Shown: positions 1 to 9,405, counted from the first letter of the stretch. The stretch: 22,608 bases of DNA from an uncultured Muribaculaceae bacterium (GCA_910584905.1 CAJUCQ010000049.1:1-22608); one strand, 5' to 3'. A program made the numbers and translations. The notes: generated by a model from the sequence alone, not told the origin.

Positions 1-5
1 AATAC

Positions 6-47
6 CTTAGGCGATAAGCCTCTGTGTTAGAGGACTTACCGCCTAAG
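6..47 (-). terminator. Probable ppdK terminator hairpin
   Basis: An imperfect hairpin lies just past the ppdK stop. CTTAGGCG (6-13) pairs with CGCCTAAG (40-47), TAAG (15-18) with CTTA (35-38), and CCTCT (19-23) with AGAGG (29-33), leaving a five-base loop. Read on the minus strand, the stem is followed by GTATT before the window ends, so the expected T-tract is only partly visible. A rho-independent terminator is the simplest reading. Confidence 0.55.
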
Positions 48-71
48 TAACTTATAATAAGGGGGTATTTC

Positions 72-2786
72 TTAATCTTCGATGGCAGCCTGCGCCGCGG
101 CTACGCGGGCGATGGGCACGCGATAGGGCGAGCAGCTGACGTAGTTCATGCCGAGCTTGGCGCAGAAGATTACGGACGAGGGTTCGCCGCCGTGTTCGCC
201 ACAGATACCTACTTTGAGTTCGGGCTTGACGGAACGGCCTTTTTCTACGCCCATGCGCACGAGCTGGCCTACACCTACTTGGTCGAGGACTTCGAAGGGA
301 TCGGTCTTGATGACGCCGTGTTCCTTATAGAACTTGAGGAACTTGGGTGCGTCGTCGCGAGAGAAGCCGAAGGTCATCTGAGTGAGGTCGTTGGTGCCGA
401 AGGAGAAGAAGTCGGCAACGGAGGCGATTTCGTTGGCGGTGAGAGCGGCGCGGGGCACCTCAATCATCGTACCTACGAGATAGGGAAGTGAGTCGCCCTT
501 TTCGTCGAATACTTTTGCGGCGGTGGTGTTGATGACATTGGCCTGATGCTGCAGCTCTTTGAGCGAGCCTACGAGCGGAACCATGATTTCGGGGTGAACC
601 TCGATACCGCGGGCCTTGCATGCGAGAGCGGCCTCGATGATGGCGCGGGTCTGCATCTCGGTGATTTCGGGATAGGTGATACCGAGACGGCAACCGCGAT
701 GACCGAGCATGGGGTTGAACTCTTCAAGAGAGTCGACTTTGGCTTTTACCTCGGCGAGGGTGATGCCCATCTTGTCGGCGAGTTCTTTCTGAGTTGCGGT
801 CTGATGAGGCACGAATTCGTGCAACGGGGGATCGAGGAGACGGATTGTCACGCCATAACCGTCCATTGCCTCGAAGATGCCTTCGAAGTCGCCGCGCTGC
901 ATGGGGAGGAGCTTGGCAAGGGCGGTGCGACGGCCTTCTTCGTCGTCGGCGAGAATCATTTCACGCACGGCGTCGATGCGGTCGCCTTCGAAGAACATGT
1001 GCTCCGTGCGGCAGAGGCCGATGCCTTGTGCGCCGAAGTAGCGGGCCTGCTTTGCATCGCGGGGCGAGTCGGCGTTGGTGCGCACGAGCGTCTTGGTGTA
1101 TTTGTCGGCGAGGTTCATGATTGCAGCGAAGTCTCCGCCGAGTTCGGGATCCGTAGTGGGCACCTGACCGTCGTAAACGTCGCCGGTCGAGCCGTTGAGG
1201 CTGATCCAGTCGCCTTCGCTGTAGGTCTTGCCACCCATTTCAACGGTCTTGGCTACATAGTCGACCTTGATTTCGCCGGCTCCGGACACACAGCATTTGC
1301 CCATGCCGCGGGCTACGACTGCAGCGTGGGAGGTCATACCGCCACGCATCGTGAGGATACCTTGAGCCACAGCCATACCGCGAAGGTCCTCGGGAGAGGT
1401 TTCGATACGGACGAGGATTACTTTGCGCTTCTTTTCGGCCCATGCCTCAGCGTCTTCAGCCGAGAACACTACCTGACCGGCGGCGGCGCCGGGAGATGCG
1501 GGAAGGCCTTTAGCCACTACTTTAGCGCGCTTGAGGGCGGCCTTGTCGAATACAGGGTGGAGAAGTTCGTCGAGCTTCTGGGGTTCCATGCGCTTGAGGA
1601 CGGTCTTTTCGTCGATTACGTCCGCACGGAGGAGGTCCATGGCGATTTTCACCATAGCGGCACCGGTGCGCTTGCCGTTACGGGTCTGAAGCATCCAGAG
1701 TTTGCCGTCCTGAATGGTGAATTCCATGTCCTGCATGTCCTTATAGTAGGCTTCGAGGCGGTCGGCGATAGCGAAGAGTTCCTGAGCGCATACGGGCATG
1801 GATTCTTCAAGCGAGGGATATTTTGCGGCGCGCTCTTCTTCGGAGATGCCCTGAAGGGCAGCCCAGCGGCGCGAGCCTTCGAGGGTGATCTGCTGCGGGG
1901 TGCGGATACCGGCTACGACGTCCTCGCCCTGTGCGTTGATAAGATATTCGCCGTTGAAGAGGTTTTCGCCGGTGGCGGCGTCGCGGGAGAATGCAACGCC
2001 CGTGGCCGAATTGTCGCCCATGTTGCCGTAAACCATAGCCTGTACGTTTACAGCCGTGCCCCACTCTTCTGGAATCTGGTTCATGCGGCGATAGAGGATG
2101 GCGCGCTCGTTCATCCACGAGTCAAACACGGCGCAGATGCCGCCCCAAAGCTGTTCCCATGCGGAATCGGGGAAGTCCTTGCCGGTGTATTCTTTGACAG
2201 CGGCCTTGAAGAGGCTGACGAGGTTCTTGAGGTCTTCGACATCAAGTTCGGTGTCAAGCTTCACGCCCTTCTGCTCCTTGACCTTGTCCATGATTTCCTC
2301 AAAGGGATCGATGTCGGTCTTGTTTTTGGGCTTCATGCCGAGAACGACGTCGCCGTACATCTGTACGAATCGGCGGTAGCTGTCCCAAGCAAAACGGGGA
2401 TTACCGCTCTTATCGGCGAGAGAAGCGACCGTGGCATCGTTCATACCGAGGTTCAGCACCGTGTCCATCATACCCGGCATCGATGCGCGGGCACCCGAAC
2501 GCACCGATACGAGAAGGGGATTCTTCGGGTCGTCGAATTTCTTGCCCGTGAGTTCTTCAGTGTGGGCAATAGCGTTGCGGACTTCTTCCTGAATACGTTT
2601 TACGACTTCTTCTTTGCCGTACTGCGTGTATTCGTTGCACACTTCGGTGGTAATAGTGAAGCCGGGAGGAACGGGCATGCCGAGGAGGTTCATCTCGGCG
2701 AGATTCGCACCCTTGCCGCCGAGGAGGTTTCTCATCTCGGCATTACCTTCGGCTTTTCCGTCGCCGAATGTATAGACTCTTTTCAT
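72..2786 (-). CDS. ppdK: Pyruvate, phosphate dikinase
   Basis: The 904-residue product interconverts pyruvate, ATP and phosphate with PEP, AMP and pyrophosphate in the cytoplasm. The N-terminal ATP-grasp part carries GGKGANLAEM near residue 23 and an SVRSGA motif near 95. The central swivelling phosphohistidine domain has GGMTSHAAVVARG with the catalytic His at about residue 487. The C-terminal PEP/pyruvate barrel has the LCRTEHMFF motif, FGTNDLTQ and the general-acid Cys in GICGEHGGEP at about residue 862. The length is slightly above the usual 870-890 and nothing is missing. It stands alone, with a TAACTTTG promoter element upstream and a hairpin downstream. In fermenting Bacteroidales the enzyme can run in the glycolytic or the gluconeogenic direction; the sequence does not say which. 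Confidence 0.97.
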   Translation of the reverse strand: MKRVYTFGDGKAEGNAEMRNLLGGKGANLAEMNLLGMPVPPGFTITTEVCNEYTQYGKEEVVKRIQEEVRNAIAHTEELTGKKFDDPKNPLLVSVRSGARASMPGMMDTVLNLGMNDATVASLADKSGNPRFAWDSYRRFVQMYGDVVLGMKPKNKTDIDPFEEIMDKVKEQKGVKLDTELDVEDLKNLVSLFKAAVKEYTGKDFPDSAWEQLWGGICAVFDSWMNERAILYRRMNQIPEEWGTAVNVQAMVYGNMGDNSATGVAFSRDAATGENLFNGEYLINAQGEDVVAGIRTPQQITLEGSRRWAALQGISEEERAAKYPSLEESMPVCAQELFAIADRLEAYYKDMQDMEFTIQDGKLWMLQTRNGKRTGAAMVKIAMDLLRADVIDEKTVLKRMEPQKLDELLHPVFDKAALKRAKVVAKGLPASPGAAAGQVVFSAEDAEAWAEKKRKVILVRIETSPEDLRGMAVAQGILTMRGGMTSHAAVVARGMGKCCVSGAGEIKVDYVAKTVEMGGKTYSEGDWISLNGSTGDVYDGQVPTTDPELGGDFAAIMNLADKYTKTLVRTNADSPRDAKQARYFGAQGIGLCRTEHMFFEGDRIDAVREMILADDEEGRRTALAKLLPMQRGDFEGIFEAMDGYGVTIRLLDPPLHEFVPHQTATQKELADKMGITLAEVKAKVDSLEEFNPMLGHRGCRLGITYPEITEMQTRAIIEAALACKARGIEVHPEIMVPLVGSLKELQHQANVINTTAAKVFDEKGDSLPYLVGTMIEVPRAALTANEIASVADFFSFGTNDLTQMTFGFSRDDAPKFLKFYKEHGVIKTDPFEVLDQVGVGQLVRMGVEKGRSVKPELKVGICGEHGGEPSSVIFCAKLGMNYVSCSPYRVPIARVAAAQAAIED

Positions 2787-2867
2787 AAAGTGAAATAGTG
2801 TAGGGGTTATAGTGAGATATTATGTATAATTTTCTGCCTGTGGACGTCCGCACGGCGGGCGCGATTG

Positions 2868-2899
2868 CAAAGTTAATAATTTTTGCCGAATTTCTGAAA
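2868..2899 (-). promoter_or_regulatory. Bacteroidetes-type promoter for ppdK
   Basis: On the minus strand TAACTTTG (plus-strand CAAAGTTA, 2868-2875) matches the -7 consensus TAnnTTTG. A near-match TTTC (2896-2899) lies 20 bases upstream at the -33 place. The start codon is about 80 bases downstream, leaving a moderate untranslated leader. Confidence 0.6.
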
Positions 2900-2970
2900 T
2901 CTTTTTTCATAATCCGCACGCGCAAGGCCGATATCGCCTACCCTGCCTATACAGGCTCGAAAACGAAGAT

Positions 2971-3001
2971 TTTGACTTTTCGCGGGAGTTTTGTATCTTT
3001 G
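2971..3001 (+). promoter_or_regulatory. Bacteroidetes-type promoter for the LysE-porin cluster
   Basis: TTTG (2971-2974), a 19-base spacer, and TATCTTTG (2994-3001) form a full match to the Bacteroidetes consensus. The chosen ATG is 28 bases past the -7 box. This supports starting the exporter at 3029 rather than at the in-frame ATG at 2822, which lies upstream of the promoter. Confidence 0.75.
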
Positions 3002-3028
3002 TATGTTTTTTCGCACAGTAGAGCATCA

Positions 3029-3682
3029 ATGGACCAACTATTCTATATAATCCCGCGCGGCATAGCCATAGGCAGTCTGATTTCGGCGCCTATGGGTCCT
3101 ATTGGAATGCTTGTGATTCAGCGCACGCTCTCCAAAGGTCGGCTTCAAGGCCTGTTCACCGGCCTCGGGGCATCGGTCAGCGATATTATCTATTGCCTTC
3201 TCACCGGTTTCTGCATGAGTTTTGTAACGGGATTCATCGAGCGCCACCAACTGATTATACAGCTCACCGGCGGAATTGTGCTTGCGGCTTTCGGGCTGTA
3301 TCTGTATAAGAAAAACCCTACCCGAGCGCTCAAGACTGCCGATGTGCCGGCGACAGCCAATTTCTGGAACGATGCCATTTCGGGATTTTTTCTCACATTC
3401 TCCAATCCTCTCATCCTCTTTTTCATCATAGGCCTCTTCGCACGGTTCAGTTTTCTGCAACCCGAGTATATGCCCCACCACTATATAGCGGCCTACCTGA
3501 GCATTATCGCAGGCGCTGTAGCGTGGTGGTATCTCGTGACCCTGCTTGTAAGCCGCCTGAAGGGGCGCTTCAATGTGCGCTCGCTGTGGCTTATCAACCG
3601 TATCATCGCCAGCCTGCTGTTCATCATGGCTTTTGCCGGCGTAGGCATGGCCGTCTACGACTATTTCACATCTACCACATGA
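3029..3682 (+). CDS. LysE/RhtB-family inner-membrane exporter
   Basis: The 217-residue integral membrane protein has about six hydrophobic segments (roughly residues 6-30, 42-66, 74-94, 115-140, 150-173 and 187-212). The N-terminal APMGPIGMLVIQRTLSKGR, with its conserved Pro-Gly-Pro region followed by a basic loop, is typical of LysE-type amino-acid or metabolite exporters. The length matches the family (about 200-220). The substrate cannot be read from sequence. An in-frame extension back to 2822 exists but would begin upstream of the promoter and adds a segment unlike the family. The stop overlaps the start of the following porin gene (ATGA, 3679-3682), so the two are probably translationally coupled. 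Confidence 0.85.
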   Translation: MDQLFYIIPRGIAIGSLISAPMGPIGMLVIQRTLSKGRLQGLFTGLGASVSDIIYCLLTGFCMSFVTGFIERHQLIIQLTGGIVLAAFGLYLYKKNPTRALKTADVPATANFWNDAISGFFLTFSNPLILFFIIGLFARFSFLQPEYMPHHYIAAYLSIIAGAVAWWYLVTLLVSRLKGRFNVRSLWLINRIIASLLFIMAFAGVGMAVYDYFTSTT

Positions 3683-5700
3683 AGGTATTCAAGCGCATAT
3701 TTCTGACGCTCCTCGCCACTTGTCTTGCCGGTGGAGCCATTGAAGCTCAAGAGCAGGCCCACTCCCATTCGGGCCACTCGAAGAAGCTCGTTCTCGCGCC
3801 CTCGAAAGCATGGAGTCTGATTCCGCCTCTCGGGCTTCGCAAAGAGGCTACTATCGACACACTGCTCTATAACTACTCAAGATATTCCATCCCTTCGGCC
3901 GTCAGCGACGCATGGGCTTCGACGGGCAACCTCGGAGGCGAGGGCATCAATATGCTGTTTGACGAGCGTCCCGAGATGAGCGACTTCTTTTTCCGCGATG
4001 CCATCGACGCGTGGTTGCCGACCTATGCGAAAATGAAGTTCTACAACACGCGCCAGCCTATGACGCTCGTGAGCTTTAACTCGTCGGGCGGACGCGAGAC
4101 GGCGCAAGAACGCCTTCAGGCCGTTTTCTCAGGCAATATCAACGCCAAGGCTCAGGTAGGCGCCAACGTCGACTATCTCTATTCCAAAGGTTCATACGCC
4201 AATCAGGCCGCAAAAGACCTCGCATGGGGCGCCAACGGCTCATACCTCGGCGACCGCTATGAATTTCAGGGCTATTTCAACCACTACAACCTCCTGAACA
4301 AAGAAAACGGCGGCATAAAGGACGCATTGTATATCACTGACCCCGCCGAACTTCAGGGAGGCGTCGATAAAATCGAGGCTAAAAGCATACCCACCAATCT
4401 CTCCAACGCCCACTCGCGCGTGCGCGGCGAAGATTTGTACCTGAATAACCGCTATAAGGTGGGCTATTGGAAGGAGATTCGCGACAGCATCGACACCGAC
4501 TCTGTCATTGCCCGCGAATACGTCGCCGTGTCGTCGTTTATCCACACGCTGCGCTATCGCGGAGCCAAGCATATGTTCCTTGACACGAATCCGACGGAGA
4601 CAAGCGATTTTTTCAGCAACACCTATCTCAACCCCGATGAGACACGCGACTGGACAAGCTATTGGAGCCTGAGCAACACCATCGGCGTGTCAATGATTGA
4701 AGGATTCCACCGTCTGGCCAAATTCGGGCTTGCCGCCTATGCCACTTACGAGGTGCGGAAATACACGCAGACACCCGACACGCTTGACCGCGAACTCTAC
4801 CCCGAACTGACACCGTTGCCCGAAGGCGTGAACGGAATGGCAAACAAAGCCACACAAAACCTGCTGTGGGCCGGAGCACAGCTTACCAAACAAAAAGGCT
4901 CGGTGCTTACCTACGCTGCCAATGCGCGCTTCGGGCTGATTGGCGCTGCGGCCGGAGACGTCGACCTCGAAGGGCGCGTCACCACACGCATCCACATTCC
5001 GGCCCTCGACACTCTCAGCGTAGCGGCATTCGGCGAATTTCACAACGAGCATGCGCCTTTCCTTATGAACGACTTTGTCTCGAACCACTTCGCATGGCGC
5101 AACAATTTCGGCAAGCAGCGCCGCGTCAGCTTCGGCGGCGAACTCCACGTGCGAAGCAGCGACTCGCATGTGCGTGTGGGCGTGACAAACCTTCAGAACT
5201 ACATATATTTCGGCCACGATTTTCTTCCCCGCCAGCACTCCGCCAACATACAGGTATTCTCAGCATCGCTGCGACAGAATCTGCGCCTCGGCATACTGCA
5301 CTGGGACAATTCAATAACATACCAGACGACATCCGACGTATCAGTGTTGCCGCTTCCGGCGCTGACGGTGTACTCAAATCTATACATCCTTTTCCGCTTC
5401 GCCACGCTCAACGTCCAGCTTGGAGTCGACTGCGACTACTATACCCGCTATCGCGGCCTACGCTATCAGCCCGCCACGATGAGTTTTGCCGTACAGGAGC
5501 CCGGGAAAGAAGTGCTCGTCGGGAATTACCCGTTCTGCAACTTCTACGTAAACATGAAAATCAAAAAGGCGCGCTTCTACGTGCTTATGTCGCATGTCAA
5601 CCAAGGCCTTTTCGGGGACTCCGACTATTTTGCCATGCCGCTCTACCCCATGAACCCGAGGCGCTTCCAGATTGGCATCTCCGTGGACTTCGCCAACTGA
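3679..5700 (+). CDS. Putative outer-membrane porin (Porin_10-like)
   Basis: The 673-residue protein has a signal peptide (MKVFKRIFLTLLATCLAGGA, predicted cleavage near residue 23) and then a short His/Ser-rich stretch (AHSHSGHSKK). The rest alternates aromatic and polar residues, as in a large beta-barrel, and ends in the amphipathic strand FQIGISVDFAN. The region around RQPMTLVSFNSSGG and the C-terminal PLYPMNPRRFQIGIS recall the Bacteroidetes 'putative porin' family; this is recognition from memory, not a search. The ATG overlaps the exporter stop by four bases. An earlier in-frame start (3523) would lie inside the exporter gene and is rejected because the 3679 start gives a clean signal peptide. 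The cargo is unknown. Confidence 0.72.
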   Translation: MKVFKRIFLTLLATCLAGGAIEAQEQAHSHSGHSKKLVLAPSKAWSLIPPLGLRKEATIDTLLYNYSRYSIPSAVSDAWASTGNLGGEGINMLFDERPEMSDFFFRDAIDAWLPTYAKMKFYNTRQPMTLVSFNSSGGRETAQERLQAVFSGNINAKAQVGANVDYLYSKGSYANQAAKDLAWGANGSYLGDRYEFQGYFNHYNLLNKENGGIKDALYITDPAELQGGVDKIEAKSIPTNLSNAHSRVRGEDLYLNNRYKVGYWKEIRDSIDTDSVIAREYVAVSSFIHTLRYRGAKHMFLDTNPTETSDFFSNTYLNPDETRDWTSYWSLSNTIGVSMIEGFHRLAKFGLAAYATYEVRKYTQTPDTLDRELYPELTPLPEGVNGMANKATQNLLWAGAQLTKQKGSVLTYAANARFGLIGAAAGDVDLEGRVTTRIHIPALDTLSVAAFGEFHNEHAPFLMNDFVSNHFAWRNNFGKQRRVSFGGELHVRSSDSHVRVGVTNLQNYIYFGHDFLPRQHSANIQVFSASLRQNLRLGILHWDNSITYQTTSDVSVLPLPALTVYSNLYILFRFATLNVQLGVDCDYYTRYRGLRYQPATMSFAVQEPGKEVLVGNYPFCNFYVNMKIKKARFYVLMSHVNQGLFGDSDYFAMPLYPMNPRRFQIGISVDFAN

Positions 5701-5760
5701 CATCGCTCTTGAGCTGAGGCTTGGCGTAAACTTCCGCGGGCCGACCGGCGTTTTAATAGC

Positions 5761-6558
5761 ATGAAAGTCTCCGCAATGCGCCGCGCACTCCCGGCGGTCA
5801 TCATAATATTTATCGCAATAATCTCGGGTGTGGCACTCTACCGCCACTTCAAATACGGGAGTTCCCGACTTACAGGCGGCTACGAACGACCGGCCGGAAA
5901 AGACGTGCTGTCCGTCGCCATCGAGCTGTCGCCAATGACCTACGACCCCACCACCGGCGATTCCGTGAAGGGCTACGACTACGAACTCCTCTCAAAAATC
6001 GCGCGCCGCCATAATCTTAAAATCGCCTACCACCCCTACACCAATGTCGAAGAAGCCCTCAAAGGCCTTGACGAAGGCATATACGACGTCGTGGTCGGCG
6101 ACCTGACGTCGACGACCGACCTCCGCGAGCGCGGCTACGTCCTGACCAAAGATGTCTACCTCGACCATCAGGTGCTTGCCCAGCGTCTTGACTCGGCCGG
6201 AGCGTCGCCGAAAATCGACGCGCCTCAGAAACTGCGCCTCGTCGACTCCATATGGGTCCCCTCCGGAATCCACTACCGCCGCCGCATGGAGAACCTTTCT
6301 GCCGAGCTTGGCGACTCGCTTCATTTTGTAGCCGCTCCGGGCGCCACCTCCGAGCACCTTGCCATAGCCGTGGCCATCGGCGACATACCCTATGCCGTTG
6401 TGAGCGCCGAAGCCGCGGAGATAATCCAAAAGGATTATCCCCTGCTTGACCTCAGCACCCCCATAAGCTTCAATCTTTTCCAGACATGGGCCGTCGCCCC
6501 GGGCGATTCCGCACTCGCCGACTCGCTGAACCACTGGATTGACGAAGCAGCCGACTAA
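5761..6558 (+). CDS. Membrane-anchored periplasmic solute-binding (SBP_bac_3-like) protein
   Basis: The 265-residue product has an N-terminal hydrophobic anchor (about residues 10-27) after a basic start and then one extracytoplasmic binding-protein domain. Family-type features are LSVAIELSPMTYD near residue 50, GYDYELLSKIARRHNLKI near 73, and a GLDEGIYDVVVGDL-like segment near 101 that resembles the usual 'xxGxxDxxxxxxTxTxxR' motif. No lytic transglycosylase, histidine kinase or cyclase domain follows, and no ABC permease or ATPase gene is adjacent, so it may sense or scavenge a ligand without a local transporter. A second in-frame ATG at 5776 is possible. It lies 60 bases after the porin stop with no terminator between, so it probably belongs to the same transcript. 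Confidence 0.72.
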   Translation: MKVSAMRRALPAVIIIFIAIISGVALYRHFKYGSSRLTGGYERPAGKDVLSVAIELSPMTYDPTTGDSVKGYDYELLSKIARRHNLKIAYHPYTNVEEALKGLDEGIYDVVVGDLTSTTDLRERGYVLTKDVYLDHQVLAQRLDSAGASPKIDAPQKLRLVDSIWVPSGIHYRRRMENLSAELGDSLHFVAAPGATSEHLAIAVAIGDIPYAVVSAEAAEIIQKDYPLLDLSTPISFNLFQTWAVAPGDSALADSLNHWIDEAAD

Positions 6559-6619
6559 CGCCCGAAGATATAGGGCAAAACTATCGTCTGCAAATGGCTC
6601 TAATGTGAATATTTTTTTG

Positions 6620-6627
6620 TATTTTTG
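6620..6627 (+). promoter_or_regulatory. -7 element of the valS promoter
   Basis: TATTTTTG matches TAnnTTTG and sits 49 bases before the valS ATG. The expected -33 TTTG is not well conserved (ATGG around 6594-6597), so the call rests mainly on the -7 box and position. Confidence 0.5.
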
Positions 6628-6675
6628 CACGTTGAAAAATAAACCAAGCACTGCATAAATACGAAATACTCCGTT

Positions 6676-9324
6676 ATGAGCAACGAACTCCCCCAGAAGT
6701 ACAACCCTGCGGAGGTGGAAGACAAATGGTATGCCTACTGGCTTGAGCACCGACTCTTCCACTCCGAGCCTGATTCCCGCGAACCATATACCATCGTAAT
6801 CCCCCCGCCTAACGTCACGGGTGTGCTCCACATGGGCCACATGCTCAACAACACGATACAGGACATACTCGTGCGCCGCGCACGCATGCAAGGCAAGAAC
6901 GCGCTCTGGGTGCCCGGCACTGACCATGCCTCAATCTCCACTGAAACGAAAGTGATAGCCAAGCTGGCGTCAGAAGGCATTAAGAAAACCGACCTCACGC
7001 GCGAAGAATTCCTCAAGCACGCATGGGACTGGACCGAAAAGCACGGCGGCATCATCCTCCAACAACTGCGCAAGCTCGGCGCATCATGCGACTGGGACCG
7101 CACGGCATTCACGATGGACGCCGAGCGTTCGAAGGCCGTGACCAAAGTATTCTGCGACCTCTATGACAAGGGGCTCATATACCGCGGCCTCCGAATGGTC
7201 AACTGGGACCCCGCAAACCGTACGGCAATCAGCGACGACGAAGTGTTCTTCGTCGAAGAAAAGAGCAAACTCTACTATCTGCGCTACTATGTGGCCGATG
7301 ACCCCGAAGGACGCTACGCCGTTGTAGCCACCACGCGCCCGGAGACAATCATGGGCGACACGGCCATGTGTATCAACCCCAAAGACCCCAAAAACGCTTG
7401 GCTCAAAGGAAAGCGCGTGATTGTTCCTCTCGTCGGGCGCGCAGTGCCCGTCATCGAAGACCGCTACGTCGAAATCGACTTCGGCACCGGCTGCCTCAAG
7501 GTGACACCCGCCCACGATAAGAATGACTACATGCTCGGCAAGACCCACAACCTTGAGACCATCGACATATTCAACGAAGACGGCACCGTAGCCGAAACGG
7601 CCGGAATGTACGTCGGAATGGACCGTTTCGACTGCCGCGAGAAAATAGCCGAAGACCTCAAAGCCGCAGGGCTGCTTGAAAAAGTGGAGGACTACACCAA
7701 CAAAGTGGGCACGTCCGAACGCACAAAAGTAGCCATCGAACCGAGGCTGTCGCTCCAGTGGTTCGTGAACATGAAACATTTCGCCGACGAGAGCCTCGCC
7801 CCCGTCATGGACGATATCATCCGCTTCGTCCCGGAGAAATATAAGAACACGTACCGTATCTGGCTTGAAAACATTCAGGACTGGTGCATCAGCCGCCAGC
7901 TTTGGTGGGGCCACCGCATCCCGGCCTACTACCTTACATCGCCTGCCGACGGCAGCGAGCACATCGTCGTGGCCCCCACTCGCGAAGAGGCTCTCACCAA
8001 AGCGCGGGCAATTGCCGGTTGCGAAGGCATTGACGACTCGGCCCTCCGTCAGGACGAAGACGCCCTTGACACATGGTTCTCGTCGTGGCTGTGGCCCATC
8101 ACCCTCTTCGACGGCATCAACAACCCCGGCAACGATGAAATCAACTACTACTACCCGACAGCCACGCTTGTGACAGGCCCCGATATCATCTTCTTCTGGG
8201 TTGCACGCATGATTATGGCCGGATATGAATACGTCGGCAAACAGCCCTTCAACAACGTATATTTCACCGGTATAGTCCGTGATGCCATCGGCCGCAAGAT
8301 GAGCAAATCGCTCGGCAATTCGCCCGACCCTCTCGACCTCATCCGCGACTACGGCGCCGACGGTGTGCGCATGGGCCTTATGCTCGCCGCACCCGCAGGC
8401 AACGATATCATGTACGACGACAAGCTCGTAGAACAAGGCCGCAATTTCTGCAACAAAATCTGGAATGCATTCCGTCTTGTCAAAGGCTGGACTGTCGACG
8501 AAAGCGCTCCCCGGCCCGAAGTGTGCCGTCAGGCTTCGGAGTGGTTCGGCAGCAAACTTTCGGCCACCGTCGCCGAAGTCGAGGACCTCTTCTCTAAATT
8601 CCGCATCTCCGAGGCTCTCATGGCCGTGTATCGCCTCTTCCGCGACGAGTTCTCCTCGTGGTATCTCGAAATGGTGAAGCCGGCCTACGGCTCTCCCGTC
8701 GACGCCCGCACATATGAAGAAGTTGTAGGCTACTTCGATTCGTTGCTGCGCATGCTTCATCCCTTCATGCCCTTCATCACCGAAGAACTTTGGCAACACC
8801 TCGCAGAACGCCGCCCTGGCGAAAGCATCATGTCAGCATCCATGCCCGAGGCCGGAGTGACTGACGCCGCGCTCCTCGCCGCAATGGAGACTGCGAAAGA
8901 AATAATCACAGGCATACGCGCCGTACGCGCCCACAAGAACATTCCCGCCAAAGAAGCGCTCACGCTCCGTGTAGTCGGAGCAGTCATGCCTGCCGACGGC
9001 CTTAAAGACGTAGTGGCCAAGCTTTCCGGCCTCGCCGGCATTGAAGAGAAGGCTGAGAAAGACCCCACCGCTCAAAGCTTTATGGTCGGTACTTGCGAAT
9101 TCAACGTTCCCATGGCCGCAAGCACGGACGTCGAGGCCGAAAAAGCACGTCTCGAAAAGGACATCAAATACTATGAAGGCTTTAAGGCCGCCGTAGAGAA
9201 GAAACTCTCCAACGAGCGTTTTGTATCCAACGCCCCCGAAGCCGTCGTAGCCGGCGAACGCAAGAAACTCGACGACGCCAACACCAAACTTGCCGCTCTC
9301 CGAGCAACACTCGCAGCGCTCTAA
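6676..9324 (+). CDS. valS: Valine--tRNA ligase
   Basis: The 882-residue class Ia synthetase charges tRNA-Val in the cytoplasm. The HIGH signature appears as HMGH (residues 52-55, within PPPNVTGVLHMGHMLN) and the KMSKS signature as GRKMSKSLGN (KMSKS at 541-545). The CP1 editing domain lies between them and carries the ATTRPETIMGDTA motif near residue 219. WWGHRIPAYY follows near 412. The C-terminal anticodon-binding helices and a terminal coiled-coil arm (about residues 815-882, rich in Lys, Glu and Ala) complete the usual ValRS architecture and length. It is followed by a strong intrinsic terminator, so it is probably a single-gene unit. Confidence 0.98.
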   Translation: MSNELPQKYNPAEVEDKWYAYWLEHRLFHSEPDSREPYTIVIPPPNVTGVLHMGHMLNNTIQDILVRRARMQGKNALWVPGTDHASISTETKVIAKLASEGIKKTDLTREEFLKHAWDWTEKHGGIILQQLRKLGASCDWDRTAFTMDAERSKAVTKVFCDLYDKGLIYRGLRMVNWDPANRTAISDDEVFFVEEKSKLYYLRYYVADDPEGRYAVVATTRPETIMGDTAMCINPKDPKNAWLKGKRVIVPLVGRAVPVIEDRYVEIDFGTGCLKVTPAHDKNDYMLGKTHNLETIDIFNEDGTVAETAGMYVGMDRFDCREKIAEDLKAAGLLEKVEDYTNKVGTSERTKVAIEPRLSLQWFVNMKHFADESLAPVMDDIIRFVPEKYKNTYRIWLENIQDWCISRQLWWGHRIPAYYLTSPADGSEHIVVAPTREEALTKARAIAGCEGIDDSALRQDEDALDTWFSSWLWPITLFDGINNPGNDEINYYYPTATLVTGPDIIFFWVARMIMAGYEYVGKQPFNNVYFTGIVRDAIGRKMSKSLGNSPDPLDLIRDYGADGVRMGLMLAAPAGNDIMYDDKLVEQGRNFCNKIWNAFRLVKGWTVDESAPRPEVCRQASEWFGSKLSATVAEVEDLFSKFRISEALMAVYRLFRDEFSSWYLEMVKPAYGSPVDARTYEEVVGYFDSLLRMLHPFMPFITEELWQHLAERRPGESIMSASMPEAGVTDAALLAAMETAKEIITGIRAVRAHKNIPAKEALTLRVVGAVMPADGLKDVVAKLSGLAGIEEKAEKDPTAQSFMVGTCEFNVPMAASTDVEAEKARLEKDIKYYEGFKAAVEKKLSNERFVSNAPEAVVAGERKKLDDANTKLAALRATLAAL

Positions 9325-9345
9325 CCGACATTTAGCATCAACAAA

Positions 9346-9400
9346 CGACTGCGGCCAACGGAGAAAACACCTCCGCGCCCGCAGTCGCTTTTTATTTTAT
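9346..9400 (+). terminator. valS rho-independent terminator
   Basis: CGACTGCGG (9346-9354) pairs with CCGCAGTCG (9379-9387), and inside it CGGAG (9359-9363) pairs with CTCCG (9371-9375). The T-rich run CTTTTTATTTTAT follows directly. It ends only about six bases before the beta-lactamase start codon. Confidence 0.85.
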
Positions 9401-9405
9401 ACTGC

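Noticed and set aside
6..47. Possible tRNA or small structured RNA at the left edge
   Set aside because: It has no cloverleaf, anticodon arm or T-loop. A terminator hairpin for ppdK explains the pairing.
546..2798. Long plus-strand open frame of 750 codons opposite ppdK
   Set aside because: It is antisense to a clear pyruvate phosphate dikinase, its translation shows no domain, and it is a by-product of GC-rich third positions.
2822..3028. N-terminal extension of the LysE-type exporter from the ATG at 2822
   Set aside because: The extended start lies upstream of the mapped-by-consensus promoter (2971-3001), and the extra 69 residues are unlike the family. ATG 3029 fits better.
3523..3678. 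Earlier in-frame start for the porin gene inside the exporter gene
   Set aside because: It would bury the signal peptide. The start at 3679 gives a clean signal sequence and a coupled ATGA overlap.
7084..8799. 571-codon minus-strand open frame opposite valS
   Set aside because: It is a shadow of the valS reading frame with no recognisable domain.
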